Part shown: piece after piece, positions 22,487-31,062 of the stretch
Numbering within the stretch: the stretch's first letter is position 1
How the letters are laid out: the number at the start of each line of letters is the position of its first letter
Source of the DNA: Pseudaeromonas sp041441555
Lineage (GTDB): Bacteria; Pseudomonadota; Gammaproteobacteria; Enterobacterales; Aeromonadaceae
Length of the DNA: 31,100 bases
Assembly: GCA_041441555.1 (NCBI GenBank)
Contig: JASDSW010000014.1
Coordinates: forward strand, 1 to 31,100
Reading direction: 5' to 3'
Notes under the pieces: model-generated
What the model saw: only the letters and a program-made list of their open reading frames with translations
Database searches by the model: none
What the model was told of the DNA's origin: nothing
Program-made: the position numbers and the translations under genes

Positions 22487-23755
22487 TCAGGTGTTCAGCG
22501 CCTGATCGAGATCGGCGAGCAGATCGTCGATGGCTTCGATGCCGACTGACAGACGGATCATCTCCGGTCTGACTCCGGCCTTGGCTTGTTCGCTCTCGGT
22601 CATCTGACGGTGGGTGGTGGAGGCCGGGTGGCAGGCCAGCGACTTGGCATCGCCGATGTTGACCAGCCGTTTGAAGATCTGCAGGGCATCGTAGAAGCGG
22701 ACACCGGCTTCATAGCCTCCTTTCAAGCCGAACGAGAGAATGGAGGAGGGGTGACCGCCCATATATTTTTGCGCCAGCGCATGATGGGGGTGATCGGGCA
22801 GACCGGCGTAGCTGACCCAGGCCACCTTCGGGTGTTTTTGCAGGTAGTGGGCCACGGCCTGGGCATTGTCGACATGCCGCTCCATGCGCAGGGCCAGGGT
22901 TTCCAACCCTTGCAGCAGCAAGAAGGCGTTCATCGGCGAAAGGGCTGAGCCGGTATTGCGCAGGGGAACTGTCCGGGCGCGGGCGATGAAGGCGGCGGCA
23001 CCGAAGGTTTCGGTGTAGACCACACCATGGTAGGAGGGCTCCGGACGATTGAAGACCGGGAAGCGCTCCTTGTGCTCGGCCCAAGGGAACTTACCGGAGT
23101 CGACGATGACGCCGCCCAGCGAGTTGCCGTGGCCACCCACGTACTTGGTGATGGAGTGGACGACAATGTCGGCGCCGAAGGAGATGGGTTTGCACAGGAT
23201 GGGGGTGGCCACCGTGTTGTCGATGATGAGGGGAACCCCTTGGGCGTGGGCCACATCCGCTAGACCGCTGATATCGACGATATTGCCGGCCGGGTTACCG
23301 ATGCTCTCGGCGTAGACCGCCTTGGTGTTGCCATCGATCAGCTTGGCGATGGCGGCGGGGGAGTCATCGGCGGCGAAGCGCACCTCGATGCCGAGGCTCG
23401 GCAGCATGTGGGCGAACAGGGTGTAGGTGCCGCCATACAGCTGCGGCGTGGATACGATATTGTCTCCCGCCTGGGCCAGGGTCAGGATGGCATAGTGGAT
23501 GGCGGCACTGCCGGCCGAAACCACCAGACCGGCGATGCCCCCTTCGAGCGCGGCGAGGCGCTTCTCCAGAATATCGTTGGTGGGGTTCATGATGCGGGTG
23601 TAGATATTGCCCGGCACTTCCAGGTTGAACAGATCCGCACCATGTTGGGCGTTGTCGAATTCATAGGCGACGGTCTGGTAGATGGGCACGGCCACCGACT
23701 TGGTGGTCGGATCGTTCTGAAAACCGTGGTGCAGCGCCAAAGTGGCATCTTTCAT
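22487..23755 (-). CDS. metY: O-acetylhomoserine aminocarboxypropyltransferase (sulfhydrylase)
   Basis: MetY joins O-acetylhomoserine and sulfide to give homocysteine, a direct route into methionine. The 422-residue PLP enzyme has the Cys/Met metabolism fold. It starts KDATLALHHGFQNDPTTKS, has YTRIMNPTNDILEKRLAALE and SAGSAAIHYAILTLAQAGDN, and the PLP Lys204 in HSITKYVGGHG. The C-terminal NIGDAKSLACHPASTTHRQM is typical. It is longer than the related MetB/MetC (about 385), as expected for MetY. AAGGA lies 8 bases before the ATG. It uses sulfide made from the sulfate imported by the operon 4 kb away. Confidence 0.95.
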   Translation of the reverse strand: MKDATLALHHGFQNDPTTKSVAVPIYQTVAYEFDNAQHGADLFNLEVPGNIYTRIMNPTNDILEKRLAALEGGIAGLVVSAGSAAIHYAILTLAQAGDNIVSTPQLYGGTYTLFAHMLPSLGIEVRFAADDSPAAIAKLIDGNTKAVYAESIGNPAGNIVDISGLADVAHAQGVPLIIDNTVATPILCKPISFGADIVVHSITKYVGGHGNSLGGVIVDSGKFPWAEHKERFPVFNRPEPSYHGVVYTETFGAAAFIARARTVPLRNTGSALSPMNAFLLLQGLETLALRMERHVDNAQAVAHYLQKHPKVAWVSYAGLPDHPHHALAQKYMGGHPSSILSFGLKGGYEAGVRFYDALQIFKRLVNIGDAKSLACHPASTTHRQMTESEQAKAGVRPEMIRLSVGIEAIDDLLADLDQALNT

Positions 23756-24076
23756 CGGGACATCCTTGTGTGCTAGCTGATTTTAAGTCGAAGTGCTGTC
23801 GAATCTAGATCTTGGGCGTCTGGAAGTAAAGCCAGCCGTTTAGCCATTTTCCGAACAAGCAATGTCTCCGGTTGAGAATTGCCGGACGGGCGATTCGTGT
23901 GTCATTTGTTCTAGCGGATGGCTGAAGCGAGCCGAGTTTTTGGTCAAGAAAGCGCTATCAATCCCAGGAATGAAAAATCGAGATTCAAAAATGGACAGCG
24001 GTGCTATGCAATGGAGGCACCAATACCAGTGCTGGCCAATCATGGCGCCTGGTCATGATGAACCGGAAGGATAACG
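23756..24076. other. 321-base gap between metY and the amylase gene
   Basis: The promoters of the divergent metY and amylase genes must be here. An open frame of 70 codons exists in it but has no ribosome site or protein character. I see no clear sigma-70 box, CRP site or MetJ array. GGAAGGAT (24065-24072) is the amylase ribosome site. Confidence 0.5.
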
Positions 24077-25795
24077 ATGATGAATGCAGCAGTATTTAAA
24101 CGCACTTCACTGGCGGCGATGATGGCGCTGGCCCTGGCGGCCTGCGGTGGTGGCGGTGGTGGGGATGATGAACCTGAAAAGCCTGTCGAGCCGACCACCA
24201 ATAATGTCACCGTCAGCGCTCGTCAGCATGCCACCGATACCCGCATGACCTGTAATCAGGGGGCGAGTACCGAAGCCTGCGGCCTGCGCATGTACCAGAT
24301 CATGGTGGAGGCTTATGTGAATGGTGACGACACCATCAACTACAACGTCGGTTACGGCCCCTCCAACCACAAGGGCGATCTGCAGGGCATCATCGATAGC
24401 CTCGACTACATCAAGAGCACCGGGGTCAATGCCATCTGGCTGACGCCGGTATTTGACTCCTGCGCTGGTCAAACTGCGGATGCCAAGTTGGAAGCCACCG
24501 GCTATTACGCCTGCGACTACTTCAAGATCGACCCCAAATTTGGCACCAGCGCCAAGTTCAAGGAGCTGGTCGATGCAGCCCATAGCAAGGAGCTCTATGT
24601 CTTCCTTGATGGGGTATTTGGCCATGCCAGCACCAAGTTGAAGCCATTGGCCAGCCTGCCGAGCGAGTACAGTGGTCTGAGTGCCCCGGTTACCGCAGCC
24701 TCCGTGCCCAATGCCCACGAAACCTGTAAAGCCAGCAGCACCCAGGCCTGTTTTGATTACAGTGCCCCGGAGACCTTGGCCTACTTCAAGGCGGTGGCCG
24801 AGTACTATGTGAAGCAGTACGGGATTGACGGCTGGCGTCTGGACCAGGCCTACCAGGTGCCTATCAGTGCTTGGGAAGAGATCGATGCAGTTGTTAAACA
24901 AGCTGCGGCCGATCGGGCTGCCGAGGGTGAAACCTGGGGAACTCTGGGTTACATGGTGGCCGAGGTATGGGACGGCAATCAGAACAATTTCGTCAGCAAG
25001 GTCTATGGTACGGCGGCCAAACCTGGTTTGAAGTCTGCGTTTGATTTCCCTCTGCACTACGGTTTGATGCAAGCGATTGGCTCAGAGACCAGTGCCTCCA
25101 GCAATGGTGATGCTACCGCCTTGTTCGCTAACTGGAACGATGGTTCCGCATATCCTGACTTTGCCATGCCCAATCTGTTTATCGGCAATCACGATATTCC
25201 CCGTCTTGGTGACTTGTTGCAGCGGACAGGGCGCGGAGATGTGGATAAAGACGAATACTGGCTGCGCCATAAGGCAACCTTTAGTTTCATGGCGGCCACC
25301 TCCGGTCCGATCACCTTCTACTACGGTGAGGAGATTGGCGATCAGTTGGACGGTTTCGCGGCGCAGAATGCCAGCTGTGGCAAGGGCACTGCCTGGTGTG
25401 ACGATAACGTGGCCCGTACCACCGGCAAGGTTGCCGGGGTGACTGCTGGCTTTGTTCCGTCGGATCGTCAGAAAGATCTGAAGACGTACCTGAAGTCGCT
25501 GTTGGATATGCGCGAAAAACATCCGGCACTGTCTGAGGGCTCTTTGACTCGCATCCATACCGACGCGAACGTGTTCATCTCGCGCAAGGACACCAACAGC
25601 GATAACGTGTTGTACCTGTTGAACGTCAAGAGCACGCCAGCCAAGGTGACCTTGAGCACGGCGGCGCTGGGGGATAGTGGTGACCTGGTTAACCTGCTGG
25701 ACACTACCAATACGGTAACCGCCAGCGGTGGCAACTACGTCATCACGGTTCCGGCCTTCACTGGTCTCTTCTACCAGATCAACTCGGTCGACTAA
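24077..25795 (+). CDS. Extracellular alpha-amylase lipoprotein (GH13)
   Basis: The 572-residue enzyme starts with a lipoprotein signal (LAAMMALALAACGGGGGGDD). Cys23 is lipidated and followed by a glycine run and an acidic linker, so the enzyme is probably tethered at the outer membrane. The GH13 motifs are in order: FLDGVFGH (region I, 177-183), GWRLDQAY with the nucleophile Asp256, VAEVWDG with the acid Glu296, and GNHDIPR with Asp373. A C-terminal beta domain ends in AFTGLFYQINSVD. Paired Cys residues (CNQGASTEACG, DSCAG, YACDY, HETCKASSTQAC) suggest disulfides. It should cut starch or maltodextrins at the cell surface. Confidence 0.93.
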   Translation: MMNAAVFKRTSLAAMMALALAACGGGGGGDDEPEKPVEPTTNNVTVSARQHATDTRMTCNQGASTEACGLRMYQIMVEAYVNGDDTINYNVGYGPSNHKGDLQGIIDSLDYIKSTGVNAIWLTPVFDSCAGQTADAKLEATGYYACDYFKIDPKFGTSAKFKELVDAAHSKELYVFLDGVFGHASTKLKPLASLPSEYSGLSAPVTAASVPNAHETCKASSTQACFDYSAPETLAYFKAVAEYYVKQYGIDGWRLDQAYQVPISAWEEIDAVVKQAAADRAAEGETWGTLGYMVAEVWDGNQNNFVSKVYGTAAKPGLKSAFDFPLHYGLMQAIGSETSASSNGDATALFANWNDGSAYPDFAMPNLFIGNHDIPRLGDLLQRTGRGDVDKDEYWLRHKATFSFMAATSGPITFYYGEEIGDQLDGFAAQNASCGKGTAWCDDNVARTTGKVAGVTAGFVPSDRQKDLKTYLKSLLDMREKHPALSEGSLTRIHTDANVFISRKDTNSDNVLYLLNVKSTPAKVTLSTAALGDSGDLVNLLDTTNTVTASGGNYVITVPAFTGLFYQINSVD

Positions 25796-25819
25796 GTTTT
25801 AACGCGCCTTCCGTTGTTA

Positions 25820-25856
25820 AAAAAACCGGAACCCTCAGGGTTCCGGTTTTCTTTTG
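25820..25856. terminator. Bidirectional terminator between amylase and sensor kinase
   Basis: The 13-base arms AAAACCGGAACCC (25822-25834) and GGGTTCCGGTTTT (25838-25850) are exact complements around TCA. They have a T-rich tail on the plus strand and a run of T on the minus strand as well. It serves the amylase gene and the convergent kinase gene. Confidence 0.92.
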
Positions 25857-25873
25857 GGTGAAAAAAGCTGGTG

Positions 25874-27244
25874 TTATGTCGGGAGTTGGATGCATGCCTC
25901 CAGCCCGCCTTGCGGATGGTTGTGCAAACTGAGCTCACCTCCGTGGCGATGGATCAGGGTCCGGGCGATGGCTAACCCGAGCCCGACGCTACCGCGGTCG
26001 GTATTACGTGAGCTATCCAGACGCACAAAGGGTTGAAATACCTGCTCCAGATCGGCTTCTGGGATGCCGGGGCCATGGTCGCGCACACAGATTTGCACGC
26101 CTCCCTCGTTGCGCGCCATTGATACCTCGGCGCTGCCGGCGTAGGTCAGCGCGTTGTCGATCAGGTTCTGCAGGACGCGGCGCAGCATTGCCGGGCGACA
26201 GGTATAGGCCAGTTGACCTTCGGCCTGACAGCTGACCGGCTGTCCCGCATCCTGGTAATCATCACACAGGCTCTGCAGCAGGCTGACCAGATCGATGGAG
26301 CGGCTGGCCTCGGCGGCCTGATCATCCCGGGCGAAAGCCAGGGTCGCTTTCAACATCTCCTCCATGGTGTCCAGCGTCTGCTGCAGGCGCTGCTTGTCTT
26401 CGCCATCTGGTAAAAATTCACTACGCAGACGTAGGCTGGTGAGCGGAGTGCGCAGATCGTGGGAGATGGCAGCGAGCATCTGGGTGCGATCCTGCACGAA
26501 TCGATTGAGCCGCGTCTGCATGCGATTGAAGGCGGCGAGGGTCTCCTGCACCTCCTGCGGCCCGGTTTCCTCAAGCGGTGGAATATCCTGGCCACAACCA
26601 AATTGCTCCGCTTGTTGCGCCAGTTGTGCCAGGGGACGGGTGACCCGCCGGAGCAGCCAGGCGACGATCAGGGCGAGGATCCCGGCCAGCAGCAACAGGC
26701 TGATGACGGCGCGGGGCGACCAGCCGGGTGGTGCCTTGTCGGCGAGAGAACTGAAGTTGATCCACTGCCCATTGCCCAGTTCGATGGCACCATACAATCG
26801 AATATCCTTCGGTGGTCGATGGCCGTGCATCATGCTCAGCCGTTGGCGGGACAGCTGTGGCGGCGGCGATGAGAGTCCGTCCGGATGTTCGGCACTGACG
26901 TAGATTTGCAGGTTCTCGGGATAGTTCAGCTCCTGCCGGAGCCGCAATTCATAGCCGCTATTGCGTTCTTCGGGCATCAGCGGTTCGTCTTGCAGACGCA
27001 GCATCAGACTCTCGCTGCGGCTGGCGCGTAGAATTTCCCGGTGTAACTCAGGCGGGGTATCGGTGAGCAGGCGTACGGCCGAGACGATCCGCAACAGGGC
27101 AAAGCGACTGTTGACCAATCCCAGGGTTTCGTTGCGTTCGGTGCGATAGATCTGAACGCTGACGATCTGGGCCAGCACCAGTCCGGTCAGGGCCAGCAAC
27201 AGGATCTGGGCTGTCAGGGAGCGAGGCAACCAGCGTTCAATCAT
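25874..27244 (-). CDS. Sensor histidine kinase (OmpR-partner type)
   Basis: This is a 456-residue EnvZ-like kinase. An N-terminal helix (about 12-30) and a second one (about 178-198) enclose a periplasmic domain of about 145 residues. HAMP follows (RRVTRPLAQLAQQAEQFG), then the H-box AAISHDLRTPLTSLRLR with His262, N-box NLIDNAL, G1 DHGPGIPEADL and G2 VGLGLAIARTL. The periplasmic domain has a polar PEERNSGYELRLRQEL segment I cannot relate to a known sensor. It overlaps the response regulator by 8 bases, so the pair is coupled. The signal is unknown. Confidence 0.92.
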   Translation of the reverse strand: MIERWLPRSLTAQILLLALTGLVLAQIVSVQIYRTERNETLGLVNSRFALLRIVSAVRLLTDTPPELHREILRASRSESLMLRLQDEPLMPEERNSGYELRLRQELNYPENLQIYVSAEHPDGLSSPPPQLSRQRLSMMHGHRPPKDIRLYGAIELGNGQWINFSSLADKAPPGWSPRAVISLLLLAGILALIVAWLLRRVTRPLAQLAQQAEQFGCGQDIPPLEETGPQEVQETLAAFNRMQTRLNRFVQDRTQMLAAISHDLRTPLTSLRLRSEFLPDGEDKQRLQQTLDTMEEMLKATLAFARDDQAAEASRSIDLVSLLQSLCDDYQDAGQPVSCQAEGQLAYTCRPAMLRRVLQNLIDNALTYAGSAEVSMARNEGGVQICVRDHGPGIPEADLEQVFQPFVRLDSSRNTDRGSVGLGLAIARTLIHRHGGELSLHNHPQGGLEACIQLPT

Positions 27245-27959
27245 GAGTCACCTCGGCCGCGAACAGATAGCCGCCCCCCCAGACGGTTTTGATGAGCTCC
27301 GGGTTTTTGGCATCCAGCTCCAACTTGCGGCGTAGACGGCTGACCAGGGTGTCGATGGCCCGATCGAAGGCCTGGGCCTCACGGCCGCGGGCCAGATCCA
27401 GCAACTGATCCCGGCTGAGCACCCGTTGCGGCCGTTCGAGAAAAACCTTCAGCAGATCGAACTCGGCGGTGGAGAGGCTGATGCTGAGCCCCTCGCTGTC
27501 GATGAGCTCGCGCCGCGCCATATCGAGCTGCCAGTGGGCAAAGTAATAGCGACTCACGCTCATCTCTTCGCCGCGGTTTTCATGGGGCTGACTGCGGCGG
27601 AGGACGGCCTTGATGCGGGCCAATAGTTCACGAGGGTTGAATGGCTTGGCCAGATAGTCATCGGCGCCCATTTCCAGTCCCACGATCCGATCCATGTCTT
27701 CTCCCATGGCCGTGAGCATGACGATGGGGATGGCTGAGTGGACTCGCAACTCGCGGCACAGGGTCAGGCCATCTTCGCCGGGCAGCATGAGATCCAGCAC
27801 GATCAGCTCGATGGTGGAGTGCTCCAACAACTTTTTCATCTCTCGGCCATCGCGGGCGCAGGTGACCCGGTAACCATGTTGTTCCAGGAATCGTTTGAGC
27901 AGATCGCGAATATCGGCATGGTCATCTACAACCAGAATATGGGGATGATTGATGGTCAT
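27237..27959 (-). CDS. OmpR-family response regulator
   Basis: The 240-residue regulator has a receiver domain (1-120) with the acidic pair Asp12/Asp13, phosphoacceptor Asp56 in VLDLMLPGEDG, and Lys in YLAKPFNPREL. A C-terminal winged helix follows: STAEFDLLKVFLERPQRVLSRDQLLDLARG, with VSRLRRKLE and VWGGGYLFA. The longer frame begins at 28028. I chose the ATG at 27959 because GGGAGGAG stands just before it and the receiver starts normally. It precedes its kinase in the operon. The upstream gap holds an inverted repeat around TTGACA, possibly its own site. Confidence 0.93.
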   Translation of the reverse strand: MTINHPHILVVDDHADIRDLLKRFLEQHGYRVTCARDGREMKKLLEHSTIELIVLDLMLPGEDGLTLCRELRVHSAIPIVMLTAMGEDMDRIVGLEMGADDYLAKPFNPRELLARIKAVLRRSQPHENRGEEMSVSRYYFAHWQLDMARRELIDSEGLSISLSTAEFDLLKVFLERPQRVLSRDQLLDLARGREAQAFDRAIDTLVSRLRRKLELDAKNPELIKTVWGGGYLFAAEVTHD

Positions 27960-28011
27960 AACTCCTCCCTTGCTTGCTGCAGGCATTATGCGGTCTGCGA
28001 TGCGGATAAGT

Positions 28012-28044
28012 ATGGCAATCTGTGTCAATCCAGACGGTTGCCAT
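28012..28044 (-). promoter_or_regulatory. Inverted repeat around the -35 box before the response regulator
   Basis: ATGGCAA (28012-28018) and TTGCCAT (28038-28044) are exact 7-base complements with 19 bases between. A perfect TTGACA on the minus strand (28028-28023) lies in the middle. No good -10 stands at 17 bases, so the promoter is uncertain. Autoregulation by the two-component system is a guess. Confidence 0.35.
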
Positions 28045-28064
28045 GGTTTGTCACAAAATGGTCG

Positions 28065-30194
28065 CTAGGCGTCGAGCGCCGGGATGCCGCAGGCTCTGAG
28101 TATCTCTCGTAAACGGCCAATCAGCGCCTTCTGCCCGGCGAGCCCACTCTCTCGAGCCAGCTCATTCCAGCTCCAACCCTGCCACAGCCAGCGGATCAGC
28201 AATCGGCGATCCGCTTCGGGGCGGGCAAGCCATTGTGATGGCGCCCGTTGCAGCCAGGTTTGCAACGCGGGCAGGGCATGATCCGGGGAGCGTAACCCAT
28301 GCGCGACGGCCTGCAGATCGGTCAGTATCTGCGGTGACAGCCCGCCGTCATCCGGCGAGGGTGGAATCAATTGACAGACCAGCTCGCAGGGGAGCTGGCG
28401 CCACTGACGAGGCAGGTAACAGGGAAGACTGGCCTGGAACTGCCGTTGCCAGCTGGCCAGGAGCGGGAGTTGCTCCGACGCCAGAGCCTTGAGCAGTACG
28501 ATGGAGTGACATCCGCTGGCGGCATCGCGTGAGAGACCGAGGCGCACCGCTTGATACGCTTGACGTTGCCAGAACTTCAGCAGCGTGGGGGTGGCGGCAA
28601 ACGCCGTCCCAAGAAAATCAAATTGTTGCTGACGGGCCCAGCGTTCGGTCTGTTGCAGTAACTGTTGACCAAGCCCATGGCCCTGGCGACTGGGATGGAC
28701 CGCGATACGCATGATGCGCGCATAACGAAAATTGCCAGCTTGGCGATACCCGGCATGAGTGAGCAGGGTCTGGGGTAACAACTGCCCTCTGGGACGACGA
28801 CGGCCCAGCCAGACCTGTTCGGCTAAATCAGGGGCCAACCCACCTTCGCGGACTAACAGCACGACGCCTGAGAGCGCCTCGTTCTCCCAGAGCGTGAGCA
28901 GCGCCAGATCCGGCGCGTCGAGCAGGCTGCGCAGATCGCTGGGGGTAGTCTGGTAGTGGGCCAACAGCAGCAGTCCGAACACCTGGCGCAGTAACGCCTC
29001 ATCGGCTGCCAGTTCGGCCTGCTTGAGCCAGCGCCATTGAGGCGCCGCTGCTGGCATCGGGGTGTCGGGCTCGGCATCGAGCAGTAACAGTTGCGCGATT
29101 TGCGGCTCCAACGGATCGGTGGCTGACCAGCGGATCGGCTGAGTCAGATGCATCGCTTGCCAACCGGGTGTCAGCCGTTCGAGTTCGGGTAGTAGACGCA
29201 GGGCGAACCCCTGGCCCGAGCCCTCATAGCCGTGCAGGGTGGTGGCAAAAACGATGCGCGGATAGTGAGTGAGTAAACGGGTCAGCAACGAGATCGGGAT
29301 GGCCGCCGCCTCATCGACTAACAGCAGGTCGCCTGCCGGACATTCGTCCAGCAGGCGTTCCGGGCTGAAAAACAGCAATTGATTATTCCCGAGGCGAAGC
29401 CCCTGCTCGTGGGGAATAGCCCCCGAGCAATTTTCGGCGTGACGCAGCAGGGTGCCACAGGTGGCGTGGCTGGGGGCCGTCAGCAGGATCCGGTAGCCCT
29501 TGGGATGACCAGTGCGAAGCAGGCGTCCTGCCGCTAATCCTAGAGCAGACGATTTGCCGCGGCCGCGATCGGCGGTCACCACCAGAGGACGCCCGCGATG
29601 ACCGTGGGCGCATTGCTCGATGCCGCTGACGGCCTGTCGTTGGCCCACCGAGAGACAACTGGCATCATCGGGTTGCACATGCCAACTGGCAGCCTGAGGG
29701 GGTATCCAATGACGGAACCCTTGCGCTTCATCCCAGTGACCATGGCTCGTCTGTTGCTGAAGCAGGCGGCGCAGGCGCAGCAGAAAATGGGAGGAACAGC
29801 GATGCACCTGATTGGGCTCAGAGACGTAGCGTTGCAGGTCGGGATCGGCAAAACTTTCCCACGTCGAGAGCGGAGGCATCAGCAGGATCAGAAGGCCACC
29901 TGCTTGGACCATGCCGCTACAGGCGGCGAATCCATCGGGATGCAACCCGGCATAGCCGTTAAAAATGACTCGACGATATTCGTGTCCCAGCAGTTGTTGA
30001 GCTTTCGTGATGGCCATCGGCTGACAAGCCTGCGGTCCAGACCCTAACCACAGATCGGTCGGTTGCCAAAGCGAGGCAGCCTGTGCACAGACCCACTCCT
30101 CGGTGCCAGTGAGCAGTAGCAGACGACGCTCACCGGAGTGGCGTAGCGGCTCAAGAGCGCAATCCGTGAGGTGATCATTCCCTTCCTGAGTCAT
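28065..30194 (-). CDS. tmcA: tRNA(Met) cytidine acetyltransferase
   Basis: TmcA makes N4-acetylcytidine at the wobble base of the elongator tRNA-Met, using acetyl-CoA and ATP, which improves AUG reading. The 709-residue protein (E. coli 671) has an N-terminal domain, then an RNA-helicase module with Walker A VVTADRGRGKSSALG (about 205-219) and LLLVDEAAAIPISLL. The GNAT domain holds RIMRIAVHPSRQGHGLGQQLL, where acetyl-CoA binds. A tail of about 200 residues binds tRNA. AAAGG lies 6 bases before the ATG. It is a single gene, divergent from gmhB over 102 bases. Confidence 0.94.
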   Translation of the reverse strand: MTQEGNDHLTDCALEPLRHSGERRLLLLTGTEEWVCAQAASLWQPTDLWLGSGPQACQPMAITKAQQLLGHEYRRVIFNGYAGLHPDGFAACSGMVQAGGLLILLMPPLSTWESFADPDLQRYVSEPNQVHRCSSHFLLRLRRLLQQQTSHGHWDEAQGFRHWIPPQAASWHVQPDDASCLSVGQRQAVSGIEQCAHGHRGRPLVVTADRGRGKSSALGLAAGRLLRTGHPKGYRILLTAPSHATCGTLLRHAENCSGAIPHEQGLRLGNNQLLFFSPERLLDECPAGDLLLVDEAAAIPISLLTRLLTHYPRIVFATTLHGYEGSGQGFALRLLPELERLTPGWQAMHLTQPIRWSATDPLEPQIAQLLLLDAEPDTPMPAAAPQWRWLKQAELAADEALLRQVFGLLLLAHYQTTPSDLRSLLDAPDLALLTLWENEALSGVVLLVREGGLAPDLAEQVWLGRRRPRGQLLPQTLLTHAGYRQAGNFRYARIMRIAVHPSRQGHGLGQQLLQQTERWARQQQFDFLGTAFAATPTLLKFWQRQAYQAVRLGLSRDAASGCHSIVLLKALASEQLPLLASWQRQFQASLPCYLPRQWRQLPCELVCQLIPPSPDDGGLSPQILTDLQAVAHGLRSPDHALPALQTWLQRAPSQWLARPEADRRLLIRWLWQGWSWNELARESGLAGQKALIGRLREILRACGIPALDA

Positions 30195-30296
30195 AAATGC
30201 CTTTCTTTATATATTCTGGTTGGCGGTGCGGCCGATGGAGCTGGGCTGCCAGCATATCGTATACTAACTCGATTCCAGTCAATGATGAGGTTTCAA

Positions 30297-30854
30297 GTGG
30301 GTAAAGCCGCGGTGTTTTTAGATCGAGATGGTGTCATCAATGTCGACACTGGGTACGTCTACGAAGTGGATGATTTCCAGTTTATCGATGGGGTCATCGA
30401 TGCATTGCTCAAACTCAAACAAAAGGGTTACCTGCTGGTGGTGGTGACAAATCAGTCTGGAATTGCCCGTGGCTATTTCACCGAAGATCAATTCATGAAC
30501 CTAACGGAGTGGATGGACTGGTCGCTGGCCGATCGCGGTGTGGATCTGGATGGCATCTATTTTTGTCCTCACCACCCGACCGAAGGCGTGGCCCCATACC
30601 GGAAAGAGTGCCAGTGCCGCAAACCGGGTCCCGACATGATTTTGGATGCGGCCAAGTACCTCAAGATCGACCTGGCGGCTTCCTATATGGTCGGTGACAA
30701 GAGCTCAGATATGAAGGCGGCGATTGCCGCCGGGGTTGGCCATAAGGTCTTGGTCAAGACCGGGAAGGCGTTGACGGAAGAGGGGATGGCCTTGGCCGAT
30801 GAGGTTTACCCGAGCTTGGTCGAATTTGCCGAGATGCTGCCATCCGTCAATTGA
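30297..30854 (+). CDS. gmhB: D-glycero-beta-D-manno-heptose-1,7-bisphosphate 7-phosphatase
   Basis: GmhB removes the 7-phosphate in the ADP-heptose pathway that supplies the LPS inner core. The 185-residue HAD phosphatase has the nucleophile motif VFLDRDGVIN, then VVVTNQSGIARG, the zinc loop CPHHPTEG followed by CQCRKPGP, and the acidic MVGDKSSDM. E. coli GmhB has about 191 residues. The GTG at 30297 fits the family N-terminus and has TGAGG 8 bases upstream. In-frame ATGs at 30282 and 30285 add a few residues. An rRNA promoter lies downstream on the same strand, as in E. coli before rrnH. Confidence 0.94.
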   Translation: MGKAAVFLDRDGVINVDTGYVYEVDDFQFIDGVIDALLKLKQKGYLLVVVTNQSGIARGYFTEDQFMNLTEWMDWSLADRGVDLDGIYFCPHHPTEGVAPYRKECQCRKPGPDMILDAAKYLKIDLAASYMVGDKSSDMKAAIAAGVGHKVLVKTGKALTEEGMALADEVYPSLVEFAEMLPSVN

Positions 30855-30896
30855 TCTCTATAGCTGCAGGGAAAATGACGTTCTTTATGCGAAAAG

Positions 30897-30931
30897 AGGG
30901 GATGCCTGTCGGGTGTCCCCTTGTTGTTTTC
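30897..30931 (+). terminator. Terminator of gmhB
   Basis: AGGGGATGCC (30897-30906) pairs with GGTGTCCCCT (30912-30921), including two G-U pairs, around a 5-base loop. TGTTGTTTT follows. It separates gmhB from the rrn promoter. Confidence 0.72.
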
Positions 30932-30949
30932 GGTACAAATGAAGCCATT

Positions 30950-30992
30950 TGTGGATAACTCTGTGGGTTAGCTATGAGCGTGATGTGGTTAA
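30950..30992 (-). promoter_or_regulatory. Three DnaA-box-like sites upstream of rrn
   Basis: On the minus strand TTATCCACA (30958-30950) is an exact DnaA box. TAACCCACA (30970-30962) matches 7 of 9 and TTAACCACA (30992-30984) 8 of 9 bases. All three point the same way, with starts 12 and 22 bases apart, about one and two helical turns. There is no AT-rich unwinding region, so this is not an origin. Confidence 0.4.
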
Positions 30993-31034
30993 CTTCGGGT
31001 TCAGAAAAATATCCTGAAATTTCGTCGGTTCTGC

Positions 31035-31062
31035 TTGCGCAACCGTTCGAACTCCCTATAAT
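31035..31062 (+). promoter_or_regulatory. rRNA operon P1 promoter
   Basis: TTGCGC (31035-31040), a 16-base spacer and TATAAT (31057-31062) sit in the string AACTCCCTATAATGC, then GCTGACACGG. This matches the E. coli rrn P1 core almost base for base. A GC-rich discriminator (GCCGCC) after the -10 gives stringent control, and an A/T-rich stretch (31004-31022) could be an UP element. Transcription should start about 31070 and run out of the window into 16S rRNA. Confidence 0.9.

Noticed and set aside
23800..23830. Possible MetJ boxes before metY
   Set aside because: Only one 8-mer (AGACGCCC on the minus strand) is near the AGACGTCT consensus, and the neighbouring 8-mers do not match. MetJ needs at least two tandem boxes.
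23862..24074. A 70-codon frame between metY and the amylase gene
   Set aside because: It has no ribosome site and an unusual composition, and it ends right at the amylase start region. It is probably leader DNA.
24107..25072. A 321-codon minus-strand frame opposite the amylase gene
   Set aside because: The amylase has all catalytic motifs in order. The opposite frame has none and lacks a ribosome site.
30950..30992. Replication origin at the DnaA-like boxes
   Set aside because: It lacks an AT-rich unwinding element and the usual neighbours (dnaA, gidA/mnmG, parA). It lies between gmhB and an rrn promoter.
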